From an uncultured Clostridia bacterium (GTDB taxonomy: Bacteria > Bacillota > Clostridia > TANB77 > CAG-508): a stretch of DNA of 44,755 nt. The notes beneath the pieces are model-generated. The model saw nothing but the letters and a program-made list of their open reading frames with translations. It was not told where the DNA came from and made no database searches. The stretch lies in the NCBI GenBank assembly GCA_947588885.1, contig CANQAH010000006.1, forward strand, positions 1 through 44,755, written 5' to 3'. Shown here in pieces: positions 1-9,019 of the stretch. Both the position numbers and the translations under genes were made by a program. Numbering within the stretch: position 1 is the stretch's first letter; the number at the start of each line of letters is the position of its first letter.

Positions 1-125
1 ATCAAATAAAAAATACAATAAAACCTGCAGATGTACAGTTGTTCTTAGGAGCATTTACTGAATATGGTGGAAGACACTATGGACTATATATAAAATCAGA
101 AAATGAAGAAATAAGGAGGCAAGAA

Positions 126-788
126 GTGAGTATAACTTTAGATGATGTTAAAAAAAATGAAGAAGTCGAGCAATTGATATTAGCTGCTCAAAAACAATTA
201 GATGTTTTGGGTTATACTGAACATGCACATAGACATTTAAATATAGTATCAGAACGAGCAGGAGAAATTTTAAGAACATTAGGGTATGATGAAGATAGAA
301 TTAGATTAGCTCAAATTGCTGGCTATTTACATGATTTGGGGAATGCTGTAAATAGAGTTGATCATGCGCATACTGGTGCTATTTTGGCTGGAAACATTTT
401 AAAAGATATGGGCATGGATATAAGAGAAAGAACTGAAATTATGATGGCAATAGGAAATCATGACGAAAACACTGGTACAGCAGTTAGTGACATCTCTGCA
501 GCTATTATATTAGCAGATAAGTCTGATGCACATAGAAGTAGAGTATCAAAAACAAATATGTCTTTATTTGATAAGCATGATAGAGTTAATTATGCAGTTA
601 CTGATGCAAAATTAAGAATTGATAAAGAATCAAAAAAGATCATATTGGATTTGACTATAGATACTAAAATGTGTCCGGTATTAGATTATTTTGAAATATT
701 TATGGAAAGAACAATGATGAGTAAATATGCAGCAAAATTTTTAGGATTATGGTTTGAAGTAATCATAAATGATACGAATTTATTATAG
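126..788 (+). CDS. HD-domain phosphohydrolase family protein
   Basis: Predicted metal-dependent phosphohydrolase of the HD superfamily, cytoplasmic, substrate unknown. Numbered from the GTG at 126 (220 aa), the HD pair is H69-D70 in GYLHDLGN, with an upstream His at about 37 (HRHLN) and a later NHDE motif; the C-terminal half (DLTIDTKMCPVLDYFEIF) is typical of a compact clostridial family that I recall starting with a TLDDVK segment. The GTG at 126 is preceded by TAAGGAGG at 112-119 with good spacing, so I prefer it. The same frame is, however, open back to the window edge (from position 3, with a TTG at 39), so an N-terminal extension or fusion cannot be excluded. It lies 13 bp upstream of the secD-like gene, and the two are probably co-transcribed. 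Confidence 0.82.
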   Translation: MSITLDDVKKNEEVEQLILAAQKQLDVLGYTEHAHRHLNIVSERAGEILRTLGYDEDRIRLAQIAGYLHDLGNAVNRVDHAHTGAILAGNILKDMGMDIRERTEIMMAIGNHDENTGTAVSDISAAIILADKSDAHRSRVSKTNMSLFDKHDRVNYAVTDAKLRIDKESKKIILDLTIDTKMCPVLDYFEIFMERTMMSKYAAKFLGLWFEVIINDTNLL

Positions 789-801
789 GGGGTAATAAAG
801 A

Positions 802-2214
802 GTGAAAAAGAAGGATCTAGTGAGCGTACTTAAAAAAGCTATAGTAATTTTAGTAATATTATTAATATCTTTGGTTTCTTTTTTAGGAATAAATACAAGA
901 AACTTAAATGGATGGAAAAATATATTACCAGATTATGAACTAAGTAAAGAATTAACTGGAACAAAAAGTTTTGGATTTGCAGTTGATGACTCTACAGAGG
1001 AACAAGAAATTTCTGATGGAGAACAACAAGAAGAAAGCGAAAATACAGAAGAAACAGAAAATGCAGAAGAAGCAGAAACATCAGAAGATACAGACACTAC
1101 AGAAGAAGATGAACAAGAACCAAAAACTACACAAGTTCCTGTAAATAAACCAGAAAACTTGAATGCAAACAATTATAGAAAAGCTCGTGATATAATTGAA
1201 AAGAGAATAAAATCATTTGGAATTATAGATTCAACTATTTCTGTTGATGAAGGAAATGGAAACATAAATGTGGAAGTACCAAATGAAACAAATTCAGAAT
1301 ACCTTTTTGATTTAATAACAGAACAAGGAAAATTTGAAATTGTTGATTCTGAAACAGAAGAAGTATTATTAGATAGTAGTGCTATTAGTAGTGCATCAGC
1401 ATTTTATGCACAAAGTGATGCATCTACAGAAGATAGTATACTTTATGATTTAGGTGTTACTATTGAATTTAATTCTGCTGGCGAAAAGAAATTAAATGAA
1501 ATTTCAAAAACATATGTTGAGTATACTGATTCTAATGGAGATCTTGCTCAAAAAACTGTAACTATAAGAATAGATGGTGAAGACAAAAGAGTAACATATT
1601 TTGCTCCTGATTCAAATTATACAAATTTAAATCTTACTCTATATCAAGGAGTTGATGCTAATCAAGAAGATACATTTAATGAAAACTATAGACAATGTTT
1701 AATATATCAAACATTATTAGATTCAGAACAATTACCTATTACTTATGTAAATACTTCAAGCACATATTTTGAATCAACATTAACACAAAAACACATAATG
1801 GTAATGGCTATAATTGGAGCAGCTATTGTTGTTATTGTTGCAGCAATTATAATAAAAAAATTAGGAAAAAAAGGTGTACTAGCTACTCTTATAGAAGTTG
1901 GTTTTATTGCATTACTTTTAATTTTGATTAGATATGCTGGTGTGGCAATAACATTAACAAGTTTAGTAATGATATTATTTATGGCAATGATTAACTATTT
2001 GCTATTATTAATGATAATAAATGAAGGAACAGTAGGTGGATTGAAAAAAATGATCGTAAATATTATTCCTCTTTTCATCACAATAATTGTATTTGTATTT
2101 TCAAAAGATATTAATATATCATCAGCCGGAATGGTAGGCTTTTGGGGTGTAATTACATTTATCTACACAGTAGTATGTTCACTTTTATTATTAAATGAAA
2201 GGAATGATAAATAG
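802..2214 (+). CDS. secD: divergent SecD-like protein translocase subunit
   Basis: Homologue of SecD, the membrane subunit that helps proteins leave SecYEG. There is one N-terminal membrane segment (about residues 11-30), an extracytoplasmic region containing a P1-like part (about 120-330) and a C-terminal block of membrane segments (about 333-465). It starts with GTG behind a GGGGG ribosome site and is immediately followed by a secF-like gene, which supports the call. It is clearly degenerate. The usual GLDLxGG motif after the first segment is replaced by GTKSFGFAVDD, and the segment that normally carries the conserved Asp of GMAVDANV reads MAMINYLLLL without it. Residues 62-107 are an extremely Glu/Asp/Thr-rich linker. 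The family assignment rests on architecture and gene order as much as on motifs; full translocase function is uncertain. Confidence 0.68.
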   Translation: MKKKDLVSVLKKAIVILVILLISLVSFLGINTRNLNGWKNILPDYELSKELTGTKSFGFAVDDSTEEQEISDGEQQEESENTEETENAEEAETSEDTDTTEEDEQEPKTTQVPVNKPENLNANNYRKARDIIEKRIKSFGIIDSTISVDEGNGNINVEVPNETNSEYLFDLITEQGKFEIVDSETEEVLLDSSAISSASAFYAQSDASTEDSILYDLGVTIEFNSAGEKKLNEISKTYVEYTDSNGDLAQKTVTIRIDGEDKRVTYFAPDSNYTNLNLTLYQGVDANQEDTFNENYRQCLIYQTLLDSEQLPITYVNTSSTYFESTLTQKHIMVMAIIGAAIVVIVAAIIIKKLGKKGVLATLIEVGFIALLLILIRYAGVAITLTSLVMILFMAMINYLLLLMIINEGTVGGLKKMIVNIIPLFITIIVFVFSKDINISSAGMVGFWGVITFIYTVVCSLLLLNERNDK

Positions 2215-3009
2215 ATGAAAAATAGGAAAATTATATATATTTTAATGATTATTGCAATTATTTTTGGTGCAGTTATGATTTGGAAAAAAGATTTTAATTA
2301 TGGAACTTTGTATTCAACTCATAAAAGACTAGAAGTAGCAATTGTGAAAGATCATGATATTAACGATATTCAAAAAATTGCAAAAGAATCTTTTGACTCT
2401 GATGTGATTGCTAGAAATTCAACTTTATTTAGTACAAGTATTGCCATAGATGTAAAAAACATGAATGATGATCAGATAAAAAACTTTTTTACAAAAATAA
2501 ATGAAAAATATGGTACAAGCTTTGATATTAAAGAATTAAAGAAAATTGATATATTAGAAGAATTAAATGTTGAGAGCATTTCAGAATTATCAGATGATGA
2601 AATAAATTCATTAATTTCTCAAATAAAAGAAAAATATGGATATGAATATACTAAAGATGAATTGCTAAATGAAACATCAAGTATTAGATATACAGATGTT
2701 GCAAAAACTAATATAATAAATGTTATAAGGAACTTTATTATGCCAATGATTGTTAGCTTGGCAATTGTAGCAGTTTATTTTGCAATTAGATATAGAAATG
2801 AATGTAAACATGCATGGATACTAAAACCATTAAAACTAGTTTTTGAGATGATTTTAAATCAAGCATTTATAATTTCAGTAATTGCAATTACAAGAATTCC
2901 TGTTTCAAGTTATATTCCTATATTATTAATATTTATTTGGTTAATTCAAATATTATCAGAGACTATTAAGGAAGAAGAAAAACTTAAATTAGCAAATAAA
3001 GAAGAATAA
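2215..3009 (+). CDS. secF: truncated SecF-like translocase subunit
   Basis: Follows the secD-like gene with no intervening base and is taken as its SecF partner. It shows one N-terminal membrane segment (about residues 5-22), an extracytoplasmic region of about 150 residues that includes a lysine/glutamate-rich helical insert (about 90-145), then only about three membrane segments (about 172-192, 208-228, 231-247) before a charged tail. Normal SecF is nearer 300 aa with six membrane segments and a conserved GYSVNDTIVVFDR motif in the fourth; here that position reads SSYIPILLIFIWLIQ and the last two segments are missing. The gene ends just before a strong terminator at 3020-3050, so the short end looks natural rather than a sequencing cut. 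Called from position and topology, with moderate confidence. Confidence 0.6.
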   Translation: MKNRKIIYILMIIAIIFGAVMIWKKDFNYGTLYSTHKRLEVAIVKDHDINDIQKIAKESFDSDVIARNSTLFSTSIAIDVKNMNDDQIKNFFTKINEKYGTSFDIKELKKIDILEELNVESISELSDDEINSLISQIKEKYGYEYTKDELLNETSSIRYTDVAKTNIINVIRNFIMPMIVSLAIVAVYFAIRYRNECKHAWILKPLKLVFEMILNQAFIISVIAITRIPVSSYIPILLIFIWLIQILSETIKEEEKLKLANKEE

Positions 3010-3019
3010 AATTACATAA

Positions 3020-3050
3020 AGGGCGTCGATACAAGACGCCTTCCTTTTTT
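3020..3050 (+). terminator. Rho-independent terminator after secF-like gene
   Basis: GGCGTC (3022-3027) pairs with GACGCC (3035-3040) and is followed by TTCCTTTTTTT. It closes the HD-secD-secF unit 10 bp after the stop codon. Confidence 0.88.
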
Positions 3051-3101
3051 ATCTTATAGGAAAGTTCTCCGAATTTCCTATAAGATAAAGGCTTTGCACA
3101 A
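3051..3101 (+). repeat. composite repeat, solo hairpin A (forward) with partial B
   Basis: Hairpin A: ATCTTATAGGAAA (3051-3063) pairs with TTTCCTATAAGAT (3074-3086); the apical TTC/GAA pair closes a TCC loop with one bulged G. The tail AAAGGCTTTGCACAA matches the full unit with the start of hairpin B (CGCCAAAT) deleted. It directly abuts the secF terminator. Confidence 0.85.
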
Positions 3102-3104
3102 TAC

Positions 3105-3133
3105 TTGAAAAATTAATATTATAAATGTATAAT
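3105..3133 (+). promoter_or_regulatory. sigma-A type promoter for glmM
   Basis: TTGAAA at 3105-3110 and TATAAT at 3128-3133 are separated by 17 bp, 27 bp upstream of the glmM start, with an AAGGAGG ribosome site in between. Confidence 0.8.
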
Positions 3134-3159
3134 ATTAACATCTTTAAGGAGGATTATAT

Positions 3160-4527
3160 ATGAGAAAATATTTTGAAACTGATGGGATTAGAAGAATTGC
3201 TAATACAGAACTTTCTCCTAATTTAGTTTTTAGAGTGGCAAAAGCAGGTGCAGCTGTATTTTCTAAAAATTCTGGACATGTGCCAACTATATTTATTGGC
3301 AGAGATACAAGAATTTCTGGTACATTAATAGAAAGTTCAATGATTGCTGGTTTTTTAAGCTATGGAGCAAATGTAAAAACTTTAGGAGTAATACCAACTC
3401 CAGCAGTTGCGTATTTAACTAAAAAATATAATGCTGATGCAAGTGTCGTTATATCAGCATCACATAATACTTTTGAATTTAATGGAGTTAAATATTTTAG
3501 CAACAAAGGTACAAAGATTCCAGACAGTGTAGAAGAAGAAATAGAAGAGATAATGGATTCAGAGGAAAAATTATCTGAGCTAACATCTGTTGCTGATAAA
3601 ATTGGTGTTTCTACTAATGCTGAAGAAATGATCGATGATTATGTTGATTTTATTGTTGGTATATTCCACGAAAATATTACCAAAAATAAAACTGAAGATT
3701 TTAGAGTATTAATAGATACTGCAAATGGAGCAACATACAAAGTTGCTGAAAAAGTATATAAAAGATTGGGAATAAATTTTGATATTATTAATAATGAACC
3801 AAATGGGATAAATATTAATGACAACTGTGGTTCAACACATTTAAATATGTTAAAAGAAAAAGTAGTTGAAGGAAAATATAATTTAGGAATAGCGTATGAT
3901 GGTGATGGCGATAGATGCTTAGCTGTTGATGAAAAAGGAGATGTAATTGATGGAGATGTTATGCTTGCTATTGCGTCAAGTTATCTAAAATCAAAGGGAA
4001 AATTAGCAAATGATACTTTAGTTGCAACAGTTATGAGTAACTTGGGATTAAAGAAATTTGCTGAAAAAGAAGAAATTGATTTTAAACAAACAAAAGTTGG
4101 AGATAGATATGTTTTAGAAGAAATGATGAAAAATGGATATAACATTGGTGGAGAACAGTCTGGACATATTATTTTTCTTGATTATAATCCAACAGGAGAT
4201 GGAATATTAACATCATTAATGCTTATACAAATACTATTAGAAAGTAAACAATTGCCTTCTGAAGCAAGAAAAATAATAAATATCTATCCACAAGTTTTGA
4301 TTAATGCAAAAGTAAATGCTGATAAAAAATATGATTATGATAAAGATGAAGAAATTAAATCTGCAATAGAAAAATTAACTAATGAATTTTCTGGAAATGG
4401 TAGAGTTTTAATTAGACCTTCAGGAACAGAACCACTAGTTAGAGTTATGATTGAAGGAGAAAATCAAGATCTTATTACTAAAAAAGCTAAAGAATTAGCT
4501 AATTTAATTGAATCAAAATTGAAATAA
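3160..4527 (+). CDS. glmM: phosphoglucosamine mutase
   Basis: Interconverts glucosamine-6-phosphate and glucosamine-1-phosphate on the route to UDP-GlcNAc for peptidoglycan; cytoplasmic. The 455-aa length fits the family. Visible motifs are the N-terminal FETDGIRR, the phosphoserine loop SASHN with the catalytic Ser at about 101, the metal loop DGDGDR (about 247-252), the sugar-binding GGEQSGH, and the phosphate-binding RPSGTEPLVRVM near the C-terminus. Two signature positions are unusual: most GlmM proteins begin with GTDGVRG and have SASHNP, while here they read ETDGIRR and SASHNT. A related phosphohexomutase is the alternative. The gene has its own promoter and starts a long co-directional run; the next gene follows after 19 bp. 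Confidence 0.86.
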   Translation: MRKYFETDGIRRIANTELSPNLVFRVAKAGAAVFSKNSGHVPTIFIGRDTRISGTLIESSMIAGFLSYGANVKTLGVIPTPAVAYLTKKYNADASVVISASHNTFEFNGVKYFSNKGTKIPDSVEEEIEEIMDSEEKLSELTSVADKIGVSTNAEEMIDDYVDFIVGIFHENITKNKTEDFRVLIDTANGATYKVAEKVYKRLGINFDIINNEPNGININDNCGSTHLNMLKEKVVEGKYNLGIAYDGDGDRCLAVDEKGDVIDGDVMLAIASSYLKSKGKLANDTLVATVMSNLGLKKFAEKEEIDFKQTKVGDRYVLEEMMKNGYNIGGEQSGHIIFLDYNPTGDGILTSLMLIQILLESKQLPSEARKIINIYPQVLINAKVNADKKYDYDKDEEIKSAIEKLTNEFSGNGRVLIRPSGTEPLVRVMIEGENQDLITKKAKELANLIESKLK

Positions 4528-4546
4528 AAATTGAATAGGAGAAGAT

Positions 4547-6130
4547 ATGGAAAAAGGTTTTTTAAAAAAAGATGCTATGGAGAGTATCGAAGATGAGTTA
4601 ACTGATATGACTTTATTACAATCTTATTTATCCAATAATGACCAACGTGATGAAAAATTTAATTCAATTAGAAATATAGATGAATTGGTATTACTAGATG
4701 GAGGACTTAAAATACCTAAAGTTGTTTTATTAGAAAATGCAGATGGACGTAGTGAAATTCTGAAAAAACATTCTTTAATAATAGATAAAGATAGAGTAGC
4801 TGAAGTTGAGAAAAACACAAAATTAGATAGAAAAGATATTATGCTTTTAATGCAAGACGGAATGTCAATTGATGATATTGAAAAATCTGCTAATGAATTA
4901 CCTTTTAAAGAAATTGCTGAAAGTTCTGCAATTAGAGAAATGATAAGAAAAAATGTTAAAGTCGAACAATTGCAAGTACTTGAAAGTAAAGGAATTCAAG
5001 TTGTTCCATTAGAAGATGGAAGTTTAAAAGTTAATTCTTTAGAAAAACTTGCTCAAGTTGATCAAAAAGGCGAGTTAATGTTTGACGAAAAATGGCTTTC
5101 TAAACAATTAAATATTGAGTTATTGATAGATCCAAAGGAAAAATTAGTTGTTCAAGATCATACAAAAGAAGCTGGAGAAAAAAATGGTACTGGTTCTTTG
5201 GAGATTGTTCCATTAGAAAAAAGAAGAGAAGATTTAACTAAAGAAGAAATCGAAAAACAAGAAATTGCTAAAGAACTAGGAGAAAATCCAGATGATATAA
5301 TAAGTGTAATTCGTATAGAAGATAGAGATGCTGGATCAAAAATATTTAATCAAGATATGAAAGGAACTGCAAAACCTATAATTGTTCGATTTAGAAATAA
5401 TAATTTTAAACTAATGGAAGAAAAAGACGATGGTACTAGAAAGGAAATGCAAGGTTTTGAGGCAACTCCTATTTCAAAACAATTAGCAGCAACTTTAAAA
5501 GATACAAGAGATAATGTCTTTACAAGTTTGAAAGCAGGAGAAGTACGTGCTGGAAAAACTAATCCAAATGTAGATAGGTATAATTTATTTCAAATCAGAA
5601 GAGCAGGAGAAAGCTTAGATGATGATCAAAATATGATTATGTATGTTGGTTATTCTGGAGAAACTGATATTAATGCAATAAAATATCAAAATTATGGAAG
5701 TACTAGATTTGAAAGAGTACCTGTATCTTCAGTTTATCCACGAAATATTTATATAGAAAGTAGTAATGGAACACCAAAAAAGACTGAAGTAGCTTATGAT
5801 AAGGAAGAAGAGAAACAACAAGATTTCAAAGAAGATAAAAAATTGAATTTTAACGATATTCAAAAAAGGCAAAATTTACTTGCAAGATTAGCAGGAATAG
5901 AATCAAAAATTCATGATTTAAAACAAGATGATAAATCTTATACAAGAACAAATGAAAATGAAGAAGAACAAGAAAATGAAAATTCAAATCCTAGGGACAA
6001 AGAAAAAGAACTATCAGGATTATATGAAGAAAGAGAAGAAGTTTTGAAAGAGCTAGGAATGAGTGAATCAAAGGTTGTTGAACCCGAAGAAGAAGAGTAT
6101 GTAATTGGAACAAAAAGAAATCGTTTTTAG
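4547..6130 (+). CDS. uncharacterised hydrophilic 527-aa protein
   Basis: I do not recognise the family. The protein has no membrane segment or signal peptide and is very rich in Lys, Glu and Asp. Residues 1-210 look helical with two similar-looking parts that discuss short strands and charged helices; residues about 250-410 are the most compact part, with aromatic and glycine-containing stretches such as MIMYVGYSGETD and STRFERVPVSSVYPRNIYI, suggesting a folded beta-containing domain. Residues 420-527 are a charged coiled-coil-like tail with an acidic patch (ENEEEQENEN). The start at 4547 has an AGGAGAAG ribosome site. It sits 19 bp after glmM and 18 bp before metG, so it is probably expressed with them, but nothing here fixes a function. 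Confidence 0.75.
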   Translation: MEKGFLKKDAMESIEDELTDMTLLQSYLSNNDQRDEKFNSIRNIDELVLLDGGLKIPKVVLLENADGRSEILKKHSLIIDKDRVAEVEKNTKLDRKDIMLLMQDGMSIDDIEKSANELPFKEIAESSAIREMIRKNVKVEQLQVLESKGIQVVPLEDGSLKVNSLEKLAQVDQKGELMFDEKWLSKQLNIELLIDPKEKLVVQDHTKEAGEKNGTGSLEIVPLEKRREDLTKEEIEKQEIAKELGENPDDIISVIRIEDRDAGSKIFNQDMKGTAKPIIVRFRNNNFKLMEEKDDGTRKEMQGFEATPISKQLAATLKDTRDNVFTSLKAGEVRAGKTNPNVDRYNLFQIRRAGESLDDDQNMIMYVGYSGETDINAIKYQNYGSTRFERVPVSSVYPRNIYIESSNGTPKKTEVAYDKEEEKQQDFKEDKKLNFNDIQKRQNLLARLAGIESKIHDLKQDDKSYTRTNENEEEQENENSNPRDKEKELSGLYEEREEVLKELGMSESKVVEPEEEEYVIGTKRNRF

Positions 6131-6148
6131 AAAGAGTGATATATTATT

Positions 6149-7753
6149 ATGAATAAAAATATTGTAATTGGAAATGCATGGCCATATGCTAATAGTTCAT
6201 TACATTTAGGTCATATTGCAGGATTAATTTCAGGAGACATTTTAGCCAGATATTTTAGATTAAACGGTGATAATGTAATGTTTGTTTCAGGTTCAGATTG
6301 CCATGGAACTCCAATCACAGAAAGAGCTAGAAAAGAAGGAAGAGAACCAAAAGAAATAGCAGAACATTATGATAATGAATTTAGAAATTTATTTAATAGA
6401 CTTAATTTTTCATATGACTTATTTTCTAATACTGATACTGATTATCATAAAGAAAAAGTAAAAGTCTTATTTAAAAAGTTATATGATAATGGTTATATTT
6501 ATGAAAAAATTGAACCACAGTCTTATTGCGAAAAATGTAAGAAATTTTTATCAGATAGAGAAATAGTTTTAACTTGTCCTGAATGTGGAGAAGAAACTAA
6601 AGGTGATCAATGTGACAACTGTTTACATGTTCCTACATCTGAAGAATTAATTGGAGGAACTTGTATTGTTTGTGGTACTAAAGCAGTTCAAAGAGATAAT
6701 AAAATATTATATTTAAAATTGCCTGAATTCCAAAAAGAAATAGAAGAGCATACTCAAAAAGTAAAAGGAGAATGGAGAGTTAATGCTCAAAACGAAACAG
6801 AGAAATATTTAAAGCAAGGTTTAGTTGAAAGAGCTGTTACAAGGGATATTACTTGGGGTGTAGAAATTCCTATTGCTGGATATGAAGATAAAAGAATGTA
6901 TGTATGGATTGATGCTGTTTTAGGATATTTGACAGATACAATGAAATTATGCGAAGAAAAAGGACTAAACTGGGAAGACTTTTGGAAAGAGGGACATAAC
7001 AATAAAATCTATATGTGCCATGGAAAAGATAATATTGTTTTTCATAGTATTATTTTAAATGCTTTATTATTAGGTCAGAGAGAAAATTATCATTTAGTAG
7101 ATACAATAGTTTCTACTGAATATTTAAATTATAATGATCAAAAATTCTCAAAAAGCAAAAAGATTGGAATTACTGCATTAGAAGCTTTAGATTTATATCC
7201 TGTTGATTCTTTAAGATATCATTTAGTAAGTAATGGACCAGAAAAGAAAGATACTAATTTTACACCAGAAGATTTTATAGCAACACATAATGGAGAATTA
7301 TTAAATAAATTTGGAAACTTGGTTAATAGAACTATTAAGTTCAAAGGACTAGAAAAAATAGAAGTTGGTGAAATTGATAGTGAAATTAAAGAGGTAATAG
7401 AAAAGATTTATGATGAAGTTGGAAGCTTAATTGAAAAATTAGAATTTAGAGAAGCTGTTTCAAAAATCATAAATTTAGTTGAATTAGCAAACAAATATTA
7501 TGATTCTAGAGAACCATGGAAACAAAGAAAAGAAAATGAAAAAGAATTTGTAAATACAATATTTACATGTGCTAACATTATTGCAAATTTAAGTAATTTG
7601 TTTGAACCAGTTATGCCTGAAACATGTAGTAAAATTAGAGAATATTTAGAATTGGAAAAGCCTTCTTGGAAACCAATATTTTTAGAAAATGAAATAGATT
7701 TAACAAATAAAACAATAGAACCATTATTTGAGAGATTAAAGTTAGAAGAATAA
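6149..7753 (+). CDS. metG: methionyl-tRNA synthetase
   Basis: Charges tRNA-Met with methionine (class I aminoacyl-tRNA synthetase), cytoplasmic. The HIGH-type motif is HLGH at residues 19-22 and the KMSKS loop is KFSKS at 332-336. Between them lies a zinc-knuckle region (about 127-175) with four CxxC pairs: CEKC, CPEC, CDNC and CIVC. The double knuckle marks the MetG type also seen in Escherichia coli and archaea, rather than the zinc-poor Bacillus-like type. At 534 aa it lacks the C-terminal EMAP-like tRNA-binding domain found in many homologues. It ends 14 bp before a nucleotide kinase gene in the same run. Confidence 0.95.
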   Translation: MNKNIVIGNAWPYANSSLHLGHIAGLISGDILARYFRLNGDNVMFVSGSDCHGTPITERARKEGREPKEIAEHYDNEFRNLFNRLNFSYDLFSNTDTDYHKEKVKVLFKKLYDNGYIYEKIEPQSYCEKCKKFLSDREIVLTCPECGEETKGDQCDNCLHVPTSEELIGGTCIVCGTKAVQRDNKILYLKLPEFQKEIEEHTQKVKGEWRVNAQNETEKYLKQGLVERAVTRDITWGVEIPIAGYEDKRMYVWIDAVLGYLTDTMKLCEEKGLNWEDFWKEGHNNKIYMCHGKDNIVFHSIILNALLLGQRENYHLVDTIVSTEYLNYNDQKFSKSKKIGITALEALDLYPVDSLRYHLVSNGPEKKDTNFTPEDFIATHNGELLNKFGNLVNRTIKFKGLEKIEVGEIDSEIKEVIEKIYDEVGSLIEKLEFREAVSKIINLVELANKYYDSREPWKQRKENEKEFVNTIFTCANIIANLSNLFEPVMPETCSKIREYLELEKPSWKPIFLENEIDLTNKTIEPLFERLKLEE

Positions 7754-7767
7754 GGAGTAGCAATATT

Positions 7768-8448
7768 ATGGGAAAATTATTTGTAATTGATGGAACAGAT
7801 GGAAGTGGAAAACAAACACAATTTTCAAAGCTTAAAGAAAGATTACAAAAAGAAAATATTGAATATATGGAAATTTCTTTTCCAAACTATGAAAGTCCAT
7901 CATCTTCATTAGTTAAAATGTACTTATCAGGAGAATTTGGAGAACATGCTAATGAAGTTAGCCCATATATTGCTTCGACTTTTTATGCTGCAGATAGATA
8001 TGCTACATATAAAACAAAATTTGAAAAATACTATAAAGATGGTGGTATAATATTGGCAGATAGATATACTTCTGCTAATATGGTTCATCAGGCTGGTAAA
8101 ATTAAAGATGAGAATGAAAGGAAAAAATTTATTTCTTGGTTATATGATTTAGAATTTGGAATATATGGAATCCCAGAACCAGATAAAGTTTTTTTCTTAA
8201 ATATGCCACCTAAGAATAGTTTAGAGCTTATAAAAAATAGAGAAAATAAATTTTCTCATACTATGGAAAAGGATATACATGAAAGAGATGCAAATCACAT
8301 AATTGATAGTTATAATGCTGCATGTGATGTCGCAAAAAAATATGGTTGGTGTGAAATTTTATGCGTAAAAAATGATCAAATAAGAAGTGTAGAAGATATA
8401 CATGAAGAAATATTTGAAGTAATAAAAAAGGAGTTAAACAAAAAATAA
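7768..8448 (+). CDS. tmk: thymidylate kinase-like deoxynucleotide kinase
   Basis: P-loop kinase expected to phosphorylate dTMP to dTDP for DNA synthesis; cytoplasmic. The Walker A loop is GTDGSGKQT (residues about 8-16), and the nucleoside-binding DRY motif appears as LADRYTSANMVHQ near residue 95. An N-terminal FPNYES segment and a lid region around RENKFSHTMEKDIHERD are also typical. At 226 aa it is slightly longer than the common 205-215 aa Tmk and belongs to the branch seen in Clostridia, so a somewhat different dNMP preference is possible. It starts behind an AAGGAG site in the metG-nadD run and ends only 4 bp before nadD. Confidence 0.87.
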   Translation: MGKLFVIDGTDGSGKQTQFSKLKERLQKENIEYMEISFPNYESPSSSLVKMYLSGEFGEHANEVSPYIASTFYAADRYATYKTKFEKYYKDGGIILADRYTSANMVHQAGKIKDENERKKFISWLYDLEFGIYGIPEPDKVFFLNMPPKNSLELIKNRENKFSHTMEKDIHERDANHIIDSYNAACDVAKKYGWCEILCVKNDQIRSVEDIHEEIFEVIKKELNKK

Positions 8449-8452
8449 TATA

Positions 8453-9019
8453 ATGAAATTAGGTTTTTTTGGAGGAAGTTTTAATCCTCCAACAATTGCA
8501 CATTATAACTTAATTAAGGAAGCATTAGAAAAATATGAGTTTGATAAAGTTTTTTTTGTACCTGTAAATGATTATTATAAAAAAAATGGTTTAGCAAGAT
8601 TAGAAGACAGGATAAAAATGTTGGAACTTTTAATAAAAAATGATGAACAAATTTATATTTATAAGATAGAAAATGACAAGAGTTATAAAGCAATTGATAC
8701 TTTTAGAAATATAAAAAAACATTTTCAAACAGATGAAATAGTTTTTTTTATGGGAGAAGATAATTTTGAAAAAATGCCAAGATGGCAAAATTATGAAGAA
8801 TTAAAACAATATAATTATATTGTTTTTCAAAGAAATGACAAATACGATGCTAATATAAATCAGAAAAACGTTATTTACATGAAAAATAATGAAAATATAG
8901 AAGTTAGTTCTACAATGATTAGAAATAAGTTAGAAAAAAAAGAATCAATATCTGAATTAATAAATAAAGATGTTGAAAAATATATAAAGGAAAAAGGATT
9001 ATATTTGAAGGATATTTGA
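8453..9019 (+). CDS. nadD: nicotinate-nucleotide adenylyltransferase
   Basis: Transfers AMP from ATP to nicotinate mononucleotide in NAD synthesis; cytoplasmic. The N-terminal GGSFNPPTIAH motif (residues about 7-17) carries the HxGH-type nucleotide-binding site, here TIAH, and the C-terminal SSTMIRNKL matches the SSTxIR signature. MGEDNFEKMPRW is the usual middle segment. The 188-aa length is normal. CoaD belongs to the same superfamily, but a separate true coaD lies at 37707 on the other strand. The stop codon TGA overlaps the start of the next gene by 4 bp, indicating translational coupling. Confidence 0.92.
   Translation: MKLGFFGGSFNPPTIAHYNLIKEALEKYEFDKVFFVPVNDYYKKNGLARLEDRIKMLELLIKNDEQIYIYKIENDKSYKAIDTFRNIKKHFQTDEIVFFMGEDNFEKMPRWQNYEELKQYNYIVFQRNDKYDANINQKNVIYMKNNENIEVSSTMIRNKLEKKESISELINKDVEKYIKEKGLYLKDI

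Noticed and set aside
933..1172. Minus-strand gene opposite the secD-like gene
   Set aside because: It is the Ser-rich mirror of the acidic GAA-rich linker, with no ribosome site. The same applies to the frames opposite 31188-31445 and 41286-41495.
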